Source: Nitrospira sp. (GTDB lineage: Bacteria > Nitrospirota > Nitrospiria > Nitrospirales > Nitrospiraceae). Taken from it: DNA of 64,000 nt. The translations under genes and the position numbers were made by a program. Under the pieces are notes generated by a model that worked only from the letters and a program-made list of their open reading frames with translations, searched no databases and was not told the DNA's origin. Positions 7,707 through 15,370 of this stretch are shown here, piece by piece (position 1 is the stretch's first letter; the number at the start of each line of letters is the position of its first letter). The DNA is taken from positions 124,001 to 188,000 of the forward strand of contig JADJXO010000002.1 in assembly GCA_016715825.1 (NCBI GenBank), given 5' to 3'.

Positions 7707-8903
7707 ATGAGAAGAAGCAAGATCGGACAATTCATCCTCGTCATCGTATCAAGCCTCACGCTGGCTGGACACGCAGCCTCATCGGCACAACTCATGCCAT
7801 TGGATCCAGTTCCACCCTCCTATGCAGACAAACGGATGCCAGCCGGCTGGTGGACCGACTCAAAGATCGTTAAGGAGGGAAGAGACATCTATTTTGGTGA
7901 AGCCGTCCCACTGGTCGCCTGTCACTCTTGCCATGGTCAGGATGGACAACCGGTAAGCAGTGGAGGAGGTCTCCGCGATCAGCACAATACAAGCCGTTTC
8001 TCAGACAGCTACTGGTACTGGCGCGTGGCAGAGGGGATTCCCAAAACGCCAATGATGCCTTGGAAAGCGCTCCTTTCAGAAGACCAGATCTGGAAAGTGA
8101 TCGCGTTCATCCATACCTTCTCTCACAAGGGTAAACCTTCGCAACACACGGATTATAAGGCAGCGGCAGGACCCAAGAAGGTCACCGTCAAAGATCTGGC
8201 CCCGATGATGCTCGTACCAGCGGGCGACTTTACGATGGGGAGCAACGAAGGAACTGACCATGAGAAGCCCGAGCACAGAGTTTTTCTCGACGCGTATTAC
8301 ATGGACGTGCACGAAGTGACGGTCGGGCAATATGGGGAGTTTCTAGAAGCCAACAGCTTTGACCCTCCGCCGTCGTGGACAACTATGGCCCAGCCTTCCT
8401 ATGAGAACCGCCCAGTTGTCAATGTCGATTGGAAGGATGCGAACAGCTATTGCAAGTGGGCTGGCAAGCGGCTTCCGACAGAAGCTGAATGGGAGAAGGC
8501 GGCACGGGGGACGGATGGAGCTCTGTATCCCTGGGGCAACGATCCACCAAATCCACAGCGAGCTAACTATGGGAGAGAGAAGTGGGACAACCATGCAGCG
8601 TTAGTGCCAGTGGCGGAATTGAAAGACGGCCAAAGCCCCTATGGGATCTTTGATCTGGCGGGAAATGTCGCGGAATGGGTGAGTGACTGGTACGACCCAG
8701 ACTATTATGCCGATAGTTCGTCGAACAATCCTCAGGGGCCGGAGACTGGTAAATACAAAGTCTTGCGCGGAGGCTCATGGGATGGTGCTCCCGAGACCCT
8801 GCGCTCGTCGCGCCGCGACTTCAACATACCTTCGACCACCGACTACGACTCCCCAGCGTATCGGAACTTCAACAGTGGGTTCCGGTGTGCAAGTAACCCG
8901 TAG
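7707..8903 (+). CDS. Cytochrome c - SUMF1 fusion protein (SUMF1 protein 4)
   Basis: A signal peptide (residues 1-27) precedes a monoheme class-I cytochrome c module (about 50-145) with the heme motif C72-H-S-C75-H76 and a candidate axial Met at 116 or 117 (KTPMMPW). A SUMF1-like domain follows (about 165-395): MMLVPAGDFTMGS, GKRLPTEAEWEKAARG, DLAGNVAEWVSDWYD, VLRGGSW, GFRCASNP. The copper-binding cysteines of formylglycine-generating enzymes are absent. The ATG at 7707 is preceded by AGGGAGGAG; upstream in-frame extension to 7425 would run through the structured leader and has no ribosome site. The fusion implies electron transfer to or from whatever the SUMF1 domain binds, in the periplasm. 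A c-type cytochrome gene follows directly. Confidence 0.88.
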   Translation: MRRSKIGQFILVIVSSLTLAGHAASSAQLMPLDPVPPSYADKRMPAGWWTDSKIVKEGRDIYFGEAVPLVACHSCHGQDGQPVSSGGGLRDQHNTSRFSDSYWYWRVAEGIPKTPMMPWKALLSEDQIWKVIAFIHTFSHKGKPSQHTDYKAAAGPKKVTVKDLAPMMLVPAGDFTMGSNEGTDHEKPEHRVFLDAYYMDVHEVTVGQYGEFLEANSFDPPPSWTTMAQPSYENRPVVNVDWKDANSYCKWAGKRLPTEAEWEKAARGTDGALYPWGNDPPNPQRANYGREKWDNHAALVPVAELKDGQSPYGIFDLAGNVAEWVSDWYDPDYYADSSSNNPQGPETGKYKVLRGGSWDGAPETLRSSRRDFNIPSTTDYDSPAYRNFNSGFRCASNP

Positions 8904-8940
8904 ATCAAGGTAGGCGGCCAGGGTACAGCAAGGAAGAATC

Positions 8941-9228
8941 ATGGCACGAAAATTACGGCGATACCTACACGAGACCGGCGGGTTGCAGCTGATCGGCGCA
9001 CTTATCATGGTTGGAGCGAGCTCTGTGGTGTTCGGCGGAGAGCATGCACTCTCCAGGACCGAATTCTGCGTCAGCTGCCACTCCCAGACCTACCCTTATG
9101 AGGAGCTGAAGAAATCTTCACACTATGGCGCGCTAGGGGCCGATCCAGGCTGCAAGGACTGCCATGTTCCCCAAGGCTTAGAGAGCTTCCATGGTGTTGA
9201 AGAAAACACAAGAGGAAGACTGACCTAA
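8941..9228 (+). CDS. NapC/NirT-type multiheme cytochrome, half-length
   Basis: The 95 residues match the N-terminal half of NapC/NrfH quinol dehydrogenases: a membrane anchor (about 15-33), then heme motifs C43-V-S-C46-H47 and C71-K-D-C74-H75 followed by VPQG. Family members normally continue to about 180-200 residues with two more heme motifs; here the frame ends in GVEENTRGRLT and no CxxCH follows in any frame downstream. It is either a decayed gene or a genuine diheme membrane cytochrome. AAGGAAG precedes the ATG. It follows the cytochrome c-SUMF1 gene by 37 bases, so it could pass quinol electrons to that protein. Confidence 0.7.
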   Translation: MARKLRRYLHETGGLQLIGALIMVGASSVVFGGEHALSRTEFCVSCHSQTYPYEELKKSSHYGALGADPGCKDCHVPQGLESFHGVEENTRGRLT

Positions 9229-9313
9229 CTCTTACAACCGATCCATTCAAGGGATATGAACGTAACGTCACCACAAATATTGAACCACATTGCAGAAGTT
9301 AGCCCTTTAGTGT

Positions 9314-9394
9314 GTCCAGGTGGCGCCGGAACTCCGCACGGCGCCGCTGGCCGAGGCGGACAGGTGTCGGTTTAACCGAGACCTGTCCCCTCGG
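9314..9394 (+). promoter_or_regulatory. Structured leader element, copy B
   Basis: Second copy of the element at 7536-7615. Hairpin 1 is GGCGCCG (9322-9328) with CGGCGCC (9339-9345). Hairpin 2 is an almost continuous stem of 44 bases: CCGAGG (9351-9356), GGACAGGT (9358-9365), CGGTT, a short loop, AACCG, ACCTGTCC (9381-9388) and CCTCGG (9389-9394). The arms differ from copy A but remain paired, while the 15-base core is identical. The next gene, a 37-residue membrane peptide, starts 63 bases later. Confidence 0.55.
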
Positions 9395-9457
9395 TGGAGT
9401 ACGAGCTCTCGGACGAACATCTGTTAACGTGTCTCAACAATTGAGAGGAGAATACAC

Positions 9458-9571
9458 ATGGATATGAGCCTAATCCTTTTACTCACGATGGGGTTCCTGG
9501 CGAGTGCCGTAATCATCGGATTCACTCAGGCCATTGCCCTGGTCGTCGCGCGTCGTCGGACCAAGAGATAG
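9458..9571 (+). CDS. 37-residue single-span membrane peptide
   Basis: GAGAGGAG lies seven bases before an ATG opening a 37-codon frame. The peptide has one hydrophobic helix (residues 4-31, LILLLTMGFLASAVIIGF onward) and a strongly basic end (RRRTKR), so it should insert with the C-terminus in the cytoplasm. It sits between the structured leader copy B and the TIGR01777 epimerase gene, 56 bases before that start. No family is recognised; a small subunit or regulator of a membrane protein is possible. Confidence 0.55.
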   Translation: MDMSLILLLTMGFLASAVIIGFTQAIALVVARRRTKR

Positions 9572-9627
9572 AAGTGCACTTTGGTATCTTATCAAGCACA
9601 TCAGTAGCGTTGCCGGGAGATAGGCCT

Positions 9628-10566
9628 ATGAATATTGTGGTGACCGGGGGGACAGGATTTATCGGCAGACCGTTGTGCGATTCTCTCCTGCTCGACGGCC
9701 ATAGGGTGAGGATCCTCACGAGAAGCCATAGACCGGTTGCTCATGAAACGGACGCCCGGGTCACCTGGGTCCTCTGGAACGGGCGAGATCAAGGCCGCTG
9801 GGAACAAAGCTTTGAGGGAGCCGATGCCGTGATCAATCTCGCAGGAGCGCCCATTGCCGACGCACGCTGGACAGCGGCACGCAAGCAACTGCTCACCGAT
9901 AGCCGAGTTCTCACTACGCGCTTGCTGGTGAAGGCCCTGTCCCGATGTGCTTCCAAACCCGCCACCTTCATCAGCGCGTCTGGCATTGGATATTACGGTG
10001 CGAGCGACGATCGCCGCCTGGATGAAGGGGCAGCGCGAGGCCAGGGCTTCTTAGCCGATCTCTGCCTCGCATGGGAAGCGGAAGCCCTTCGAGCTGCGGA
10101 GTTCGGTGCGCGTGTTGTCCTCTTACGAACCGGCATGGTGCTTGAACAAGATGGTGGAGCCCTTCCCAAGATGGTGTTGCCCTTTCGATTTTTTACAGGC
10201 GGTCCGATCATGCCAGGCACCCAGTGGGTTTCCTGGATTCACCGTCGTGATCACATCGGTCTGATTTACTGGGCTCTGACCACGCCGACGGTTTCCGGTC
10301 CGGTCAACGCCGTTGCCCCGGAACCTGTGACGATGAACCGGTTCTGTGACATCCTTGGGCAGACGCTTCACCGACCATCGTGGCTTCCCGTTCCAAGCTT
10401 TGCGTTGAAGATGCTCCTTGGTGAGTTGGGGACGTTAATGACGACCGGCCAGAGGGTGATCCCAGAAAAAGCAATTCAGGAAGGCTATACGTTTCGATAT
10501 CCAATGCTGGAACCAGCGTTGCGAACCATACTCAAGAAGTCTAGCCCTGGTGAACCTATACCATGA
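9628..10566 (+). CDS. TIGR01777-family epimerase-like NAD(P)-binding protein
   Basis: A 312-residue extended-SDR protein with the nucleotide-binding GGTGFIG motif at residues 7-13, NLAGAPI, SASGIGYYG, RTGMVL and SWIHRRDHI, and a DUF1731 C-terminus (SWLPVPSFALKMLLGELGTLM). These define the TIGR01777 family (YfcH type), whose reaction is unknown. The start at 9628 has GGGAG upstream; an earlier ATG at 9574 lacks one. This family is a recurrent partner of photolyase and YbgA-like genes in LitR/CarH-controlled clusters. Its stop overlaps the next small gene (ATGA). Confidence 0.88.
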   Translation: MNIVVTGGTGFIGRPLCDSLLLDGHRVRILTRSHRPVAHETDARVTWVLWNGRDQGRWEQSFEGADAVINLAGAPIADARWTAARKQLLTDSRVLTTRLLVKALSRCASKPATFISASGIGYYGASDDRRLDEGAARGQGFLADLCLAWEAEALRAAEFGARVVLLRTGMVLEQDGGALPKMVLPFRFFTGGPIMPGTQWVSWIHRRDHIGLIYWALTTPTVSGPVNAVAPEPVTMNRFCDILGQTLHRPSWLPVPSFALKMLLGELGTLMTTGQRVIPEKAIQEGYTFRYPMLEPALRTILKKSSPGEPIP

Positions 10567-10739
10567 TCGATGTTAGGGGGATCACGACCAGCCGGTGCCA
10601 TTCGAGAAGAGATAGCCCGACGTCCTCCACGAGGAGCTGGGCTCATGAGGGTTTTGCCATCTATGTTGCAGCGGGATTGATTCTGGGGTTTCTAGCAGTG
10701 GGTCTACTGTGTTTGCTTGGATTGATACGTCTAGGATAA
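10563..10739 (+). CDS. 58-residue membrane protein
   Basis: The frame opens at an ATGA overlap with the TIGR01777 stop and runs 58 codons. Residues 1-28 are basic and Ser/Thr-rich; residues 31-55 (FAIYVAAGLILGFLAVGLLC onward) form one transmembrane helix. Translational coupling and the clean hydrophobic segment argue that it is real. No family is recognised. It is the second tiny membrane protein flanking the epimerase gene. Confidence 0.5.
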   Translation: MIDVRGITTSRCHSRRDSPTSSTRSWAHEGFAIYVAAGLILGFLAVGLLCLLGLIRLG

Positions 10740-10757
10740 TCACGAGGAGGTGTATCT

Positions 10758-11207
10758 ATGAGAATCCTTCGTTCATACATTACGCTAGGATTGATGATCG
10801 GGCTTTTGGCTTCAGGCTCGGCCCTAGCCGAGCAATCCACGACCCCGCTTCCCTATGGGCATGGAGATACTGGGAAACTTCCTAACGGTGTCATCGGTAT
10901 CTCCCTTCACATTGGAGCTGAGCAGATCGGGGACCCAGCCATCTTGTATGTCGGTATGGTCCACCCGGAGGGACCTGCTCACAAGGCCGGTCTTCGACAC
11001 GGGGATGAGCTCATCAGTGTTGATGGAATCCCAGTGAAGGGAAAGCGGTACGAAGAAGTGGTCACCATGATTCGAGGGGAAGCAGGCACCGTCGTCAAGG
11101 TGGGCGCGAAAGACGACAAAGGCCTTCACGAACTTTCCATCGAGCGAGTGGCGGGTGACAAACTTCCCAAAGGGCCGTCTGGATCACATGGAACTCCGGC
11201 ACCCTAG
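10758..11207 (+). CDS. Secreted single-PDZ-domain protein
   Basis: The 149-residue product has a signal peptide (1-24, GSALA-EQ) and one PDZ domain (about 45-135): a GVIGISL carboxylate-binding-loop segment, GPAHKAGLRHGDELISVDG and GEAGTVVKVG. No protease domain is attached, so it probably recognises the C-termini of other periplasmic proteins. The tail (KGPSGSHGTPAP) is disordered. AGGAGG lies upstream of the ATG. Its place directly before the photolyase suggests co-expression, not a shared reaction. Confidence 0.8.
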   Translation: MRILRSYITLGLMIGLLASGSALAEQSTTPLPYGHGDTGKLPNGVIGISLHIGAEQIGDPAILYVGMVHPEGPAHKAGLRHGDELISVDGIPVKGKRYEEVVTMIRGEAGTVVKVGAKDDKGLHELSIERVAGDKLPKGPSGSHGTPAP

Positions 11208-11230
11208 CAGATAGCGGAAGGAGTTACCCT

Positions 11231-12676
11231 GTGCGAGGAATCGTCTGGTTCAGGCGCGATCTTCGATTGCATGATCAACCGGCACTCATAGCGGCCTGCC
11301 AGGAATGCGATGAGGTCATTCCGCTGTTTGTGTTCGATAAGCCATTGCTGCAGTCGCATGAGTTCGGATCAGCATGCGTGAACTTTATGCTGGGATGCTT
11401 GGATGACCTCCGAACCTCTCTTGCCGCCCTCGGGCTTACTCTGCAGTGGCGGCACGGCGAGCCGGTTAACCAAATTGTTCAAACGGCAACTCATTGGAAG
11501 GCCGATGTGGTCTATTGGAATCGCGACTACGAACCGGGCGCGATAGAACGGGACCGCCTGGCTCACCAGCGTTTGGCAAAGCTCGGAGTGGCAGTGCGGA
11601 CGTTCAAAGATCATGTTGTGTTTGAAGCACCTGAGCTACGGAGCGCAACCGGAGAACCGTTGCAACGGTATAGCGCCTATCGCGCACGCTGGTGGACTAG
11701 ATGGCATGCCATGACCCCAGCGGTTCAGCCAATTCCCGTGCTCCTTGCAGCCAAGAAAACCGCTCCACTCCCAATCTCTCATCCTCTCCCCTCGGCCAGT
11801 GAGCTTGGCTACGATCCGGGCGTACCCTGGATTGGTCCGGGCGAGCGGAACGCGATGAAGAGGTTGCACTGGTTCACTGGAGGGCCGATTCATTCATACG
11901 CACAAGGCAGAAATCTGCCGGCCGTCGATGGGAGCGCCAAGCTTTCACCACACTTCCGTTTCGGAACACTGTCGCCGCGCATGGCCGTTCACGCGGCGCT
12001 GAACGCGCTGGCCAAAGGTGGGCGAGTGTCCCGGCCTGATGTCCTGACCTGGGTCGACGAGTTGATTTGGCGTGAGTTCTTTCACCAAGTATTGGCTTCA
12101 TTCCCGCATGTTGCCGAGAGACCATTCCGCAAGGCGGCCGTACCTCCAGCGCGTGAGCCGGGTCCGGAGCGCAATTCCCTGTTTCAAGCCTGGTGCAACG
12201 GACAAACAGGCTATCCGATCGTGGATGCGGGAATGAGGCAACTCAATCAAACGGGCTGGATGCACAACCGTGTCCGAATGGTCGTTGCCTCCTTCCTGGT
12301 CAAGGATCTCCGTATCGACTGGCAGAGCGGTGAACGGTATTTCATGCAACATCTCGTCGATGCCGACACAGCCGCAAACAACGGCAATTGGCAGTGGTGT
12401 GCTTCGACCGGCACCGATAGTATGCCCGGCTATCGGATCTTTAACCCCGTTCTCCAGAGCAAGAAGTTCGATCCGGACGGCGCCTACATTCACCAATATG
12501 TCCCTGAACTTGCCGGTCTATCGGCGAAAAGGATTCATGAGCCGCATCTCATGACGGCAGATGAGCAAGAACGCGCTGGATGCCGAATCGGAACCGATTA
12601 TCCTTCGCCGGTTGTGGACCATCAACTTGCCCGTCAGGAATATCTCGCCCTCGGAAAGCAGGAGGCAACGAGATGA
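11231..12676 (+). CDS. phrB: Deoxyribodipyrimidine photolyase
   Basis: Blue-light-driven repair of cyclobutane pyrimidine dimers in DNA. The 481-residue protein has the N-terminal antenna-binding alpha/beta domain (IVWFRRDLRLHDQPAL) and the FAD-binding helical domain with TGYPIVDAGMRQL, GWMHNRVRM, and NGNWQWCASTGTD plus RIFNP, typical of class-I CPD photolyases. The second signature supplies the tryptophans of the electron-transfer chain. Length matches the family. The start is GTG with AAGGAG seven bases upstream. Its stop overlaps the next gene (ATGA). Photolyase is the most common target of CarH/LitR regulators and the strongest hint that this island answers to light. Confidence 0.95.
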   Translation: MRGIVWFRRDLRLHDQPALIAACQECDEVIPLFVFDKPLLQSHEFGSACVNFMLGCLDDLRTSLAALGLTLQWRHGEPVNQIVQTATHWKADVVYWNRDYEPGAIERDRLAHQRLAKLGVAVRTFKDHVVFEAPELRSATGEPLQRYSAYRARWWTRWHAMTPAVQPIPVLLAAKKTAPLPISHPLPSASELGYDPGVPWIGPGERNAMKRLHWFTGGPIHSYAQGRNLPAVDGSAKLSPHFRFGTLSPRMAVHAALNALAKGGRVSRPDVLTWVDELIWREFFHQVLASFPHVAERPFRKAAVPPAREPGPERNSLFQAWCNGQTGYPIVDAGMRQLNQTGWMHNRVRMVVASFLVKDLRIDWQSGERYFMQHLVDADTAANNGNWQWCASTGTDSMPGYRIFNPVLQSKKFDPDGAYIHQYVPELAGLSAKRIHEPHLMTADEQERAGCRIGTDYPSPVVDHQLARQEYLALGKQEATR

Positions 12677-13626
12677 CGACCTCCCCACTTCGCCTTGGAA
12701 TCAGTCGGTGTCTTCTTGGAGAGGAGGTCCGATTCGACGGGGGGCATAAACGAGACCAGTTCTTAACTGATGTGCTGGGTCGCTACTTTGAATGGGTCCC
12801 GGTCTGTCCCGAAGTAGAAGCAGGATTGGGCACTCCCCGTGAAGCCATGCGTTTGGTGGGCAGTCCGCATCGCCCTCGACTGATGACGATCACGAGCAAG
12901 CACGATCACACCGAAGCAATGGAGACGATGGTCGAGGGCCGACTCGATTCTCTCAACAAACTGGACCTCTCAGGGTTTGTCTTCAAGAGAGGCTCACCCA
13001 GTTGCGGACTCGAACGGGTGCGCGTGTACACGACACAGGGGATGCCGAGCCACAGTGGCACGGGAATCTTTGCCAAGGCCTTTCAAGATGAGTTTCCCCT
13101 GATTCCCGTCGAGGAGGAAGGGCGGCTCTGTGATCCTTCCCTTCGGGAGAACTTCATCGAGCGGGTGTTCTGCTACCGCCGGTTTCAGGATCTGGTTCAG
13201 AACGGAGTTACCAAACAGGCTTTGATACGCTTCCACACGATTCACAAATATTTGCTCTTAGCCCATAGCCAGCAGCACTACCAAACAATGGGGCGTCTGA
13301 TCGGTCAGGCGGAGCGGTATCGCCTCAAAGAATTGACGGTGATGTACGGGAAGCACTTCATGCGAGCCCTCACGATGAAGGGGACGGTACGTAAGCATGT
13401 CAATGTCCTACAGCATATTGTGGGCCACTTCAAAGGTCGGTTAAAACCGGATGAAAAAGCCGAGCTGCTTGGCCTGATCGCGGACTATCATAGAGGACTT
13501 ACACCCTTGATCGTCCCTCTCACGCTGGTTAAGCATTACGTCCAGGTTTTCGACGTCGGATACATTCGCGATCAGGTCTATCTTAACCCGCATCCCAAAG
13601 AGCTCATGTTGCGGAATCATGTGTAG
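12673..13626 (+). CDS. DUF523-DUF1722 fusion protein (YbgA-like)
   Basis: The first 150 residues are DUF523 (LGISRCLLGEEVRFDGGHKR, CPEVEAGLGTPREAMRLV, GFVFKRGSPSCGL with conserved cysteines) and residues about 190-305 are DUF1722 (FHTIHKYLLLAHSQQHYQTMG). The cysteine-bearing motifs could hold a metal or cofactor; YbgA-type proteins have been linked to thiouracil desulfuration in other bacteria. The start overlaps the photolyase stop by ATGA, with GGAGG upstream. Pairing with phrB is widespread and part of light-responsive regulons. Confidence 0.9.
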   Translation: MTTSPLRLGISRCLLGEEVRFDGGHKRDQFLTDVLGRYFEWVPVCPEVEAGLGTPREAMRLVGSPHRPRLMTITSKHDHTEAMETMVEGRLDSLNKLDLSGFVFKRGSPSCGLERVRVYTTQGMPSHSGTGIFAKAFQDEFPLIPVEEEGRLCDPSLRENFIERVFCYRRFQDLVQNGVTKQALIRFHTIHKYLLLAHSQQHYQTMGRLIGQAERYRLKELTVMYGKHFMRALTMKGTVRKHVNVLQHIVGHFKGRLKPDEKAELLGLIADYHRGLTPLIVPLTLVKHYVQVFDVGYIRDQVYLNPHPKELMLRNHV

Positions 13627-13638
13627 GGAGGAAACGCA

Positions 13639-14010
13639 ATGCCACATGTTGTTGTAGAAGACGCCGGAGATCTGCAGGGACCCTATCAAGCATTCACGCC
13701 GATGATTCACCGAAGCACCAACGAGATTCTCAAAGTTCAGGAATTCTATTTGTCGCGGAGTGGGAAAGATGCCTTGCTGGAGTCCGTAGCGATCGAACAG
13801 GGTGCCGCATGCACGTTCTTTGTCCAGCTCAAGTTGCACGAGAACGCGATCACCGTCCGTCTGTTGCCTGCCACAGACCCTGAGAAGACCCACTCGGTCA
13901 AGAAGGTGATGGCCCTTGTCGCGGGATTCATCCGAAAGGTGTACCCAGGGAGCCGTTATGGAAAAACCAACTTACAAGAATACCTACTGCTACCGCCTGG
14001 CCAGGTATAA
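13639..14010 (+). CDS. Conserved-looking hypothetical protein
   Basis: A 123-residue soluble protein without signal peptide or membrane helix; alternating beta and alpha segments (TFFVQLKLHENAITVRLLPA, VKKVMALVAGFIRKVYPG). GGGAGGAA lies before the ATG and the gene starts 12 bases after the YbgA-like gene, so it belongs to the same transcript. I do not recognise a family and infer nothing beyond co-expression with the photolyase. Confidence 0.6.
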   Translation: MPHVVVEDAGDLQGPYQAFTPMIHRSTNEILKVQEFYLSRSGKDALLESVAIEQGAACTFFVQLKLHENAITVRLLPATDPEKTHSVKKVMALVAGFIRKVYPGSRYGKTNLQEYLLLPPGQV

Positions 14011-14042
14011 TCGCAGCTAACCACACTGTAGAGTAGAAGAAA

Positions 14043-14114
14043 ATGGCCATACATATTCCAACAGCAACGCGCCGCCCCACAGCCGCCATCGCCGGAAACG
14101 AAACCGCTTTATGA
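14043..14114 (+). CDS. Possible 23-residue leader peptide
   Basis: An ATG at 14043 opens a 23-codon frame (MAIHIPTATRRPTAAIAG onward) whose TGA overlaps the start of the FAD oxidase gene as ATGA. The oxidase start has no ribosome site of its own, so re-initiation after this short frame could deliver ribosomes. Only a weak purine run precedes the ATG, so this is tentative. Confidence 0.2.
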   Translation: MAIHIPTATRRPTAAIAGNETAL

Positions 14115-15370
14115 AACCCTCTACTCCACACGTGCACATTATTGGTGCCGGTCTTGCCGGACTGGCCTGTGCACGTCGCCTGATACAATCGGGAATCACT
14201 TGCACAGTACTTGAAGCCTCTGACGGTATCGGTGGGCGTGTCCGCACAGACCACGTAGAAGGTTTTCAGCTCGATCGCGGATTCCAGATCTTTCTCACGG
14301 GCTATCCGGAAGCGCGCAAGGCGCTGAACTATGCATCGTTGGATCTTAAGCCGTTTCACCCTGGGGTGCTCATTCGGTATGGCGGCCGCTTTCATGTGAT
14401 GAGCGATCTTTTTCGTCGACCGCAAGACATGCTTCACACTCTGCTCAGTCCTATCGGCTCGTTCGCCGATAAGTTGCGGATGTGGCGTATGCGTCGAGAC
14501 GCATTGCACCACCACCTCTGCTCTAAGATGGGAGACCCCGGTCGGCCGACCGACGACGTCTTGCGGGCGTATCACTTTTCGGACGCCATGATGGCGCGGT
14601 TCTTCTACCCCTTTCTCAGCAGTGTATTTTTGGAGCCAGCGCTGACCACTCCTTGTTGGATTTTTGAACTCGTCTGGGGAGCCTTCTGTCGAGGAGCAAC
14701 GGCCTTGCCACGAGACGGGATGAGCGCCATCGCACAGCACCTTGCGGATCCATTGCCCGCAGGGTCCGTCAAGCTGAAACAAGCCGTTCAACGCATTCAG
14801 GGATCCAAGCTAGTCCTGGAGTCAGGAGAACAGCTCACAGGCGAGGTAGTCGTGATAGCGACAGACGACGTGACTGCAGCTCGCTTACGCGGGGAGCACA
14901 CCACAAACTCCGCCGCACGGGGTTCGACGACGCTGTATTTCGATGCACCGGCAGCTCCGCAATGCGGGCCATGGTTGATATTGAATGGTGAGGGTCAAGG
15001 GTTAGTCCGAACCCTGTGCGTGCTGAGTGAAGCGGCGCCTTCGTACGCACCGGCTGGGCGAGCCTTAATCGCAGTGACAGCCACCGAACAGCTAGAGCCA
15101 CACGATGATTTTTCAGAAGCGGTGCGGCTGTCGCTTCAATCATGGTTCGGCTCGCAAGTTGACGGGTGGCGTCATCTACGGACCGATCATATCTACCGGG
15201 CGCTGCCTTCAATAGATCGGCTCTCGCCTCACAACCAAACGGCCCCCGCCCGCGTGGCCGACGGGCTCTACGTCTGTGGTGATTACCGAGAAAGCGGTAC
15301 GTTGGACGGGGCGCTGGGCTCGGGCCGGAAAGCAGCTGAGGCGGTCCTCTTGGATTATGCCCAGCTATGA
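14111..15370 (+). CDS. FAD-dependent amine-oxidase/phytoene-desaturase-like oxidoreductase
   Basis: The 419-residue protein opens with an FAD-binding fold (HIIGAGLAGLACARRL at 9-24, LEASDGIGGRVRTD at 34-47) and ends with the family closing motif LYVCGDYRESGTLDGALGSG (about 390-409). It belongs to the NAD(P)/FAD amine oxidase superfamily that includes phytoene desaturases and protoporphyrinogen oxidase; no carotenoid gene is nearby. Similar FAD proteins accompany photolyase and CarH/LitR regulators in other bacteria, where lipid or pigment oxidation has been proposed. It is the last plus-strand gene of the island before a structured gap. Confidence 0.85.
   Translation: MKPSTPHVHIIGAGLAGLACARRLIQSGITCTVLEASDGIGGRVRTDHVEGFQLDRGFQIFLTGYPEARKALNYASLDLKPFHPGVLIRYGGRFHVMSDLFRRPQDMLHTLLSPIGSFADKLRMWRMRRDALHHHLCSKMGDPGRPTDDVLRAYHFSDAMMARFFYPFLSSVFLEPALTTPCWIFELVWGAFCRGATALPRDGMSAIAQHLADPLPAGSVKLKQAVQRIQGSKLVLESGEQLTGEVVVIATDDVTAARLRGEHTTNSAARGSTTLYFDAPAAPQCGPWLILNGEGQGLVRTLCVLSEAAPSYAPAGRALIAVTATEQLEPHDDFSEAVRLSLQSWFGSQVDGWRHLRTDHIYRALPSIDRLSPHNQTAPARVADGLYVCGDYRESGTLDGALGSGRKAAEAVLLDYAQL

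Noticed and set aside
2494..8903. Calling the SUMF1 proteins formylglycine-generating enzymes or sulfatase activators
   Set aside because: The copper-binding cysteines are missing in all four and no sulfatase gene is in the window.
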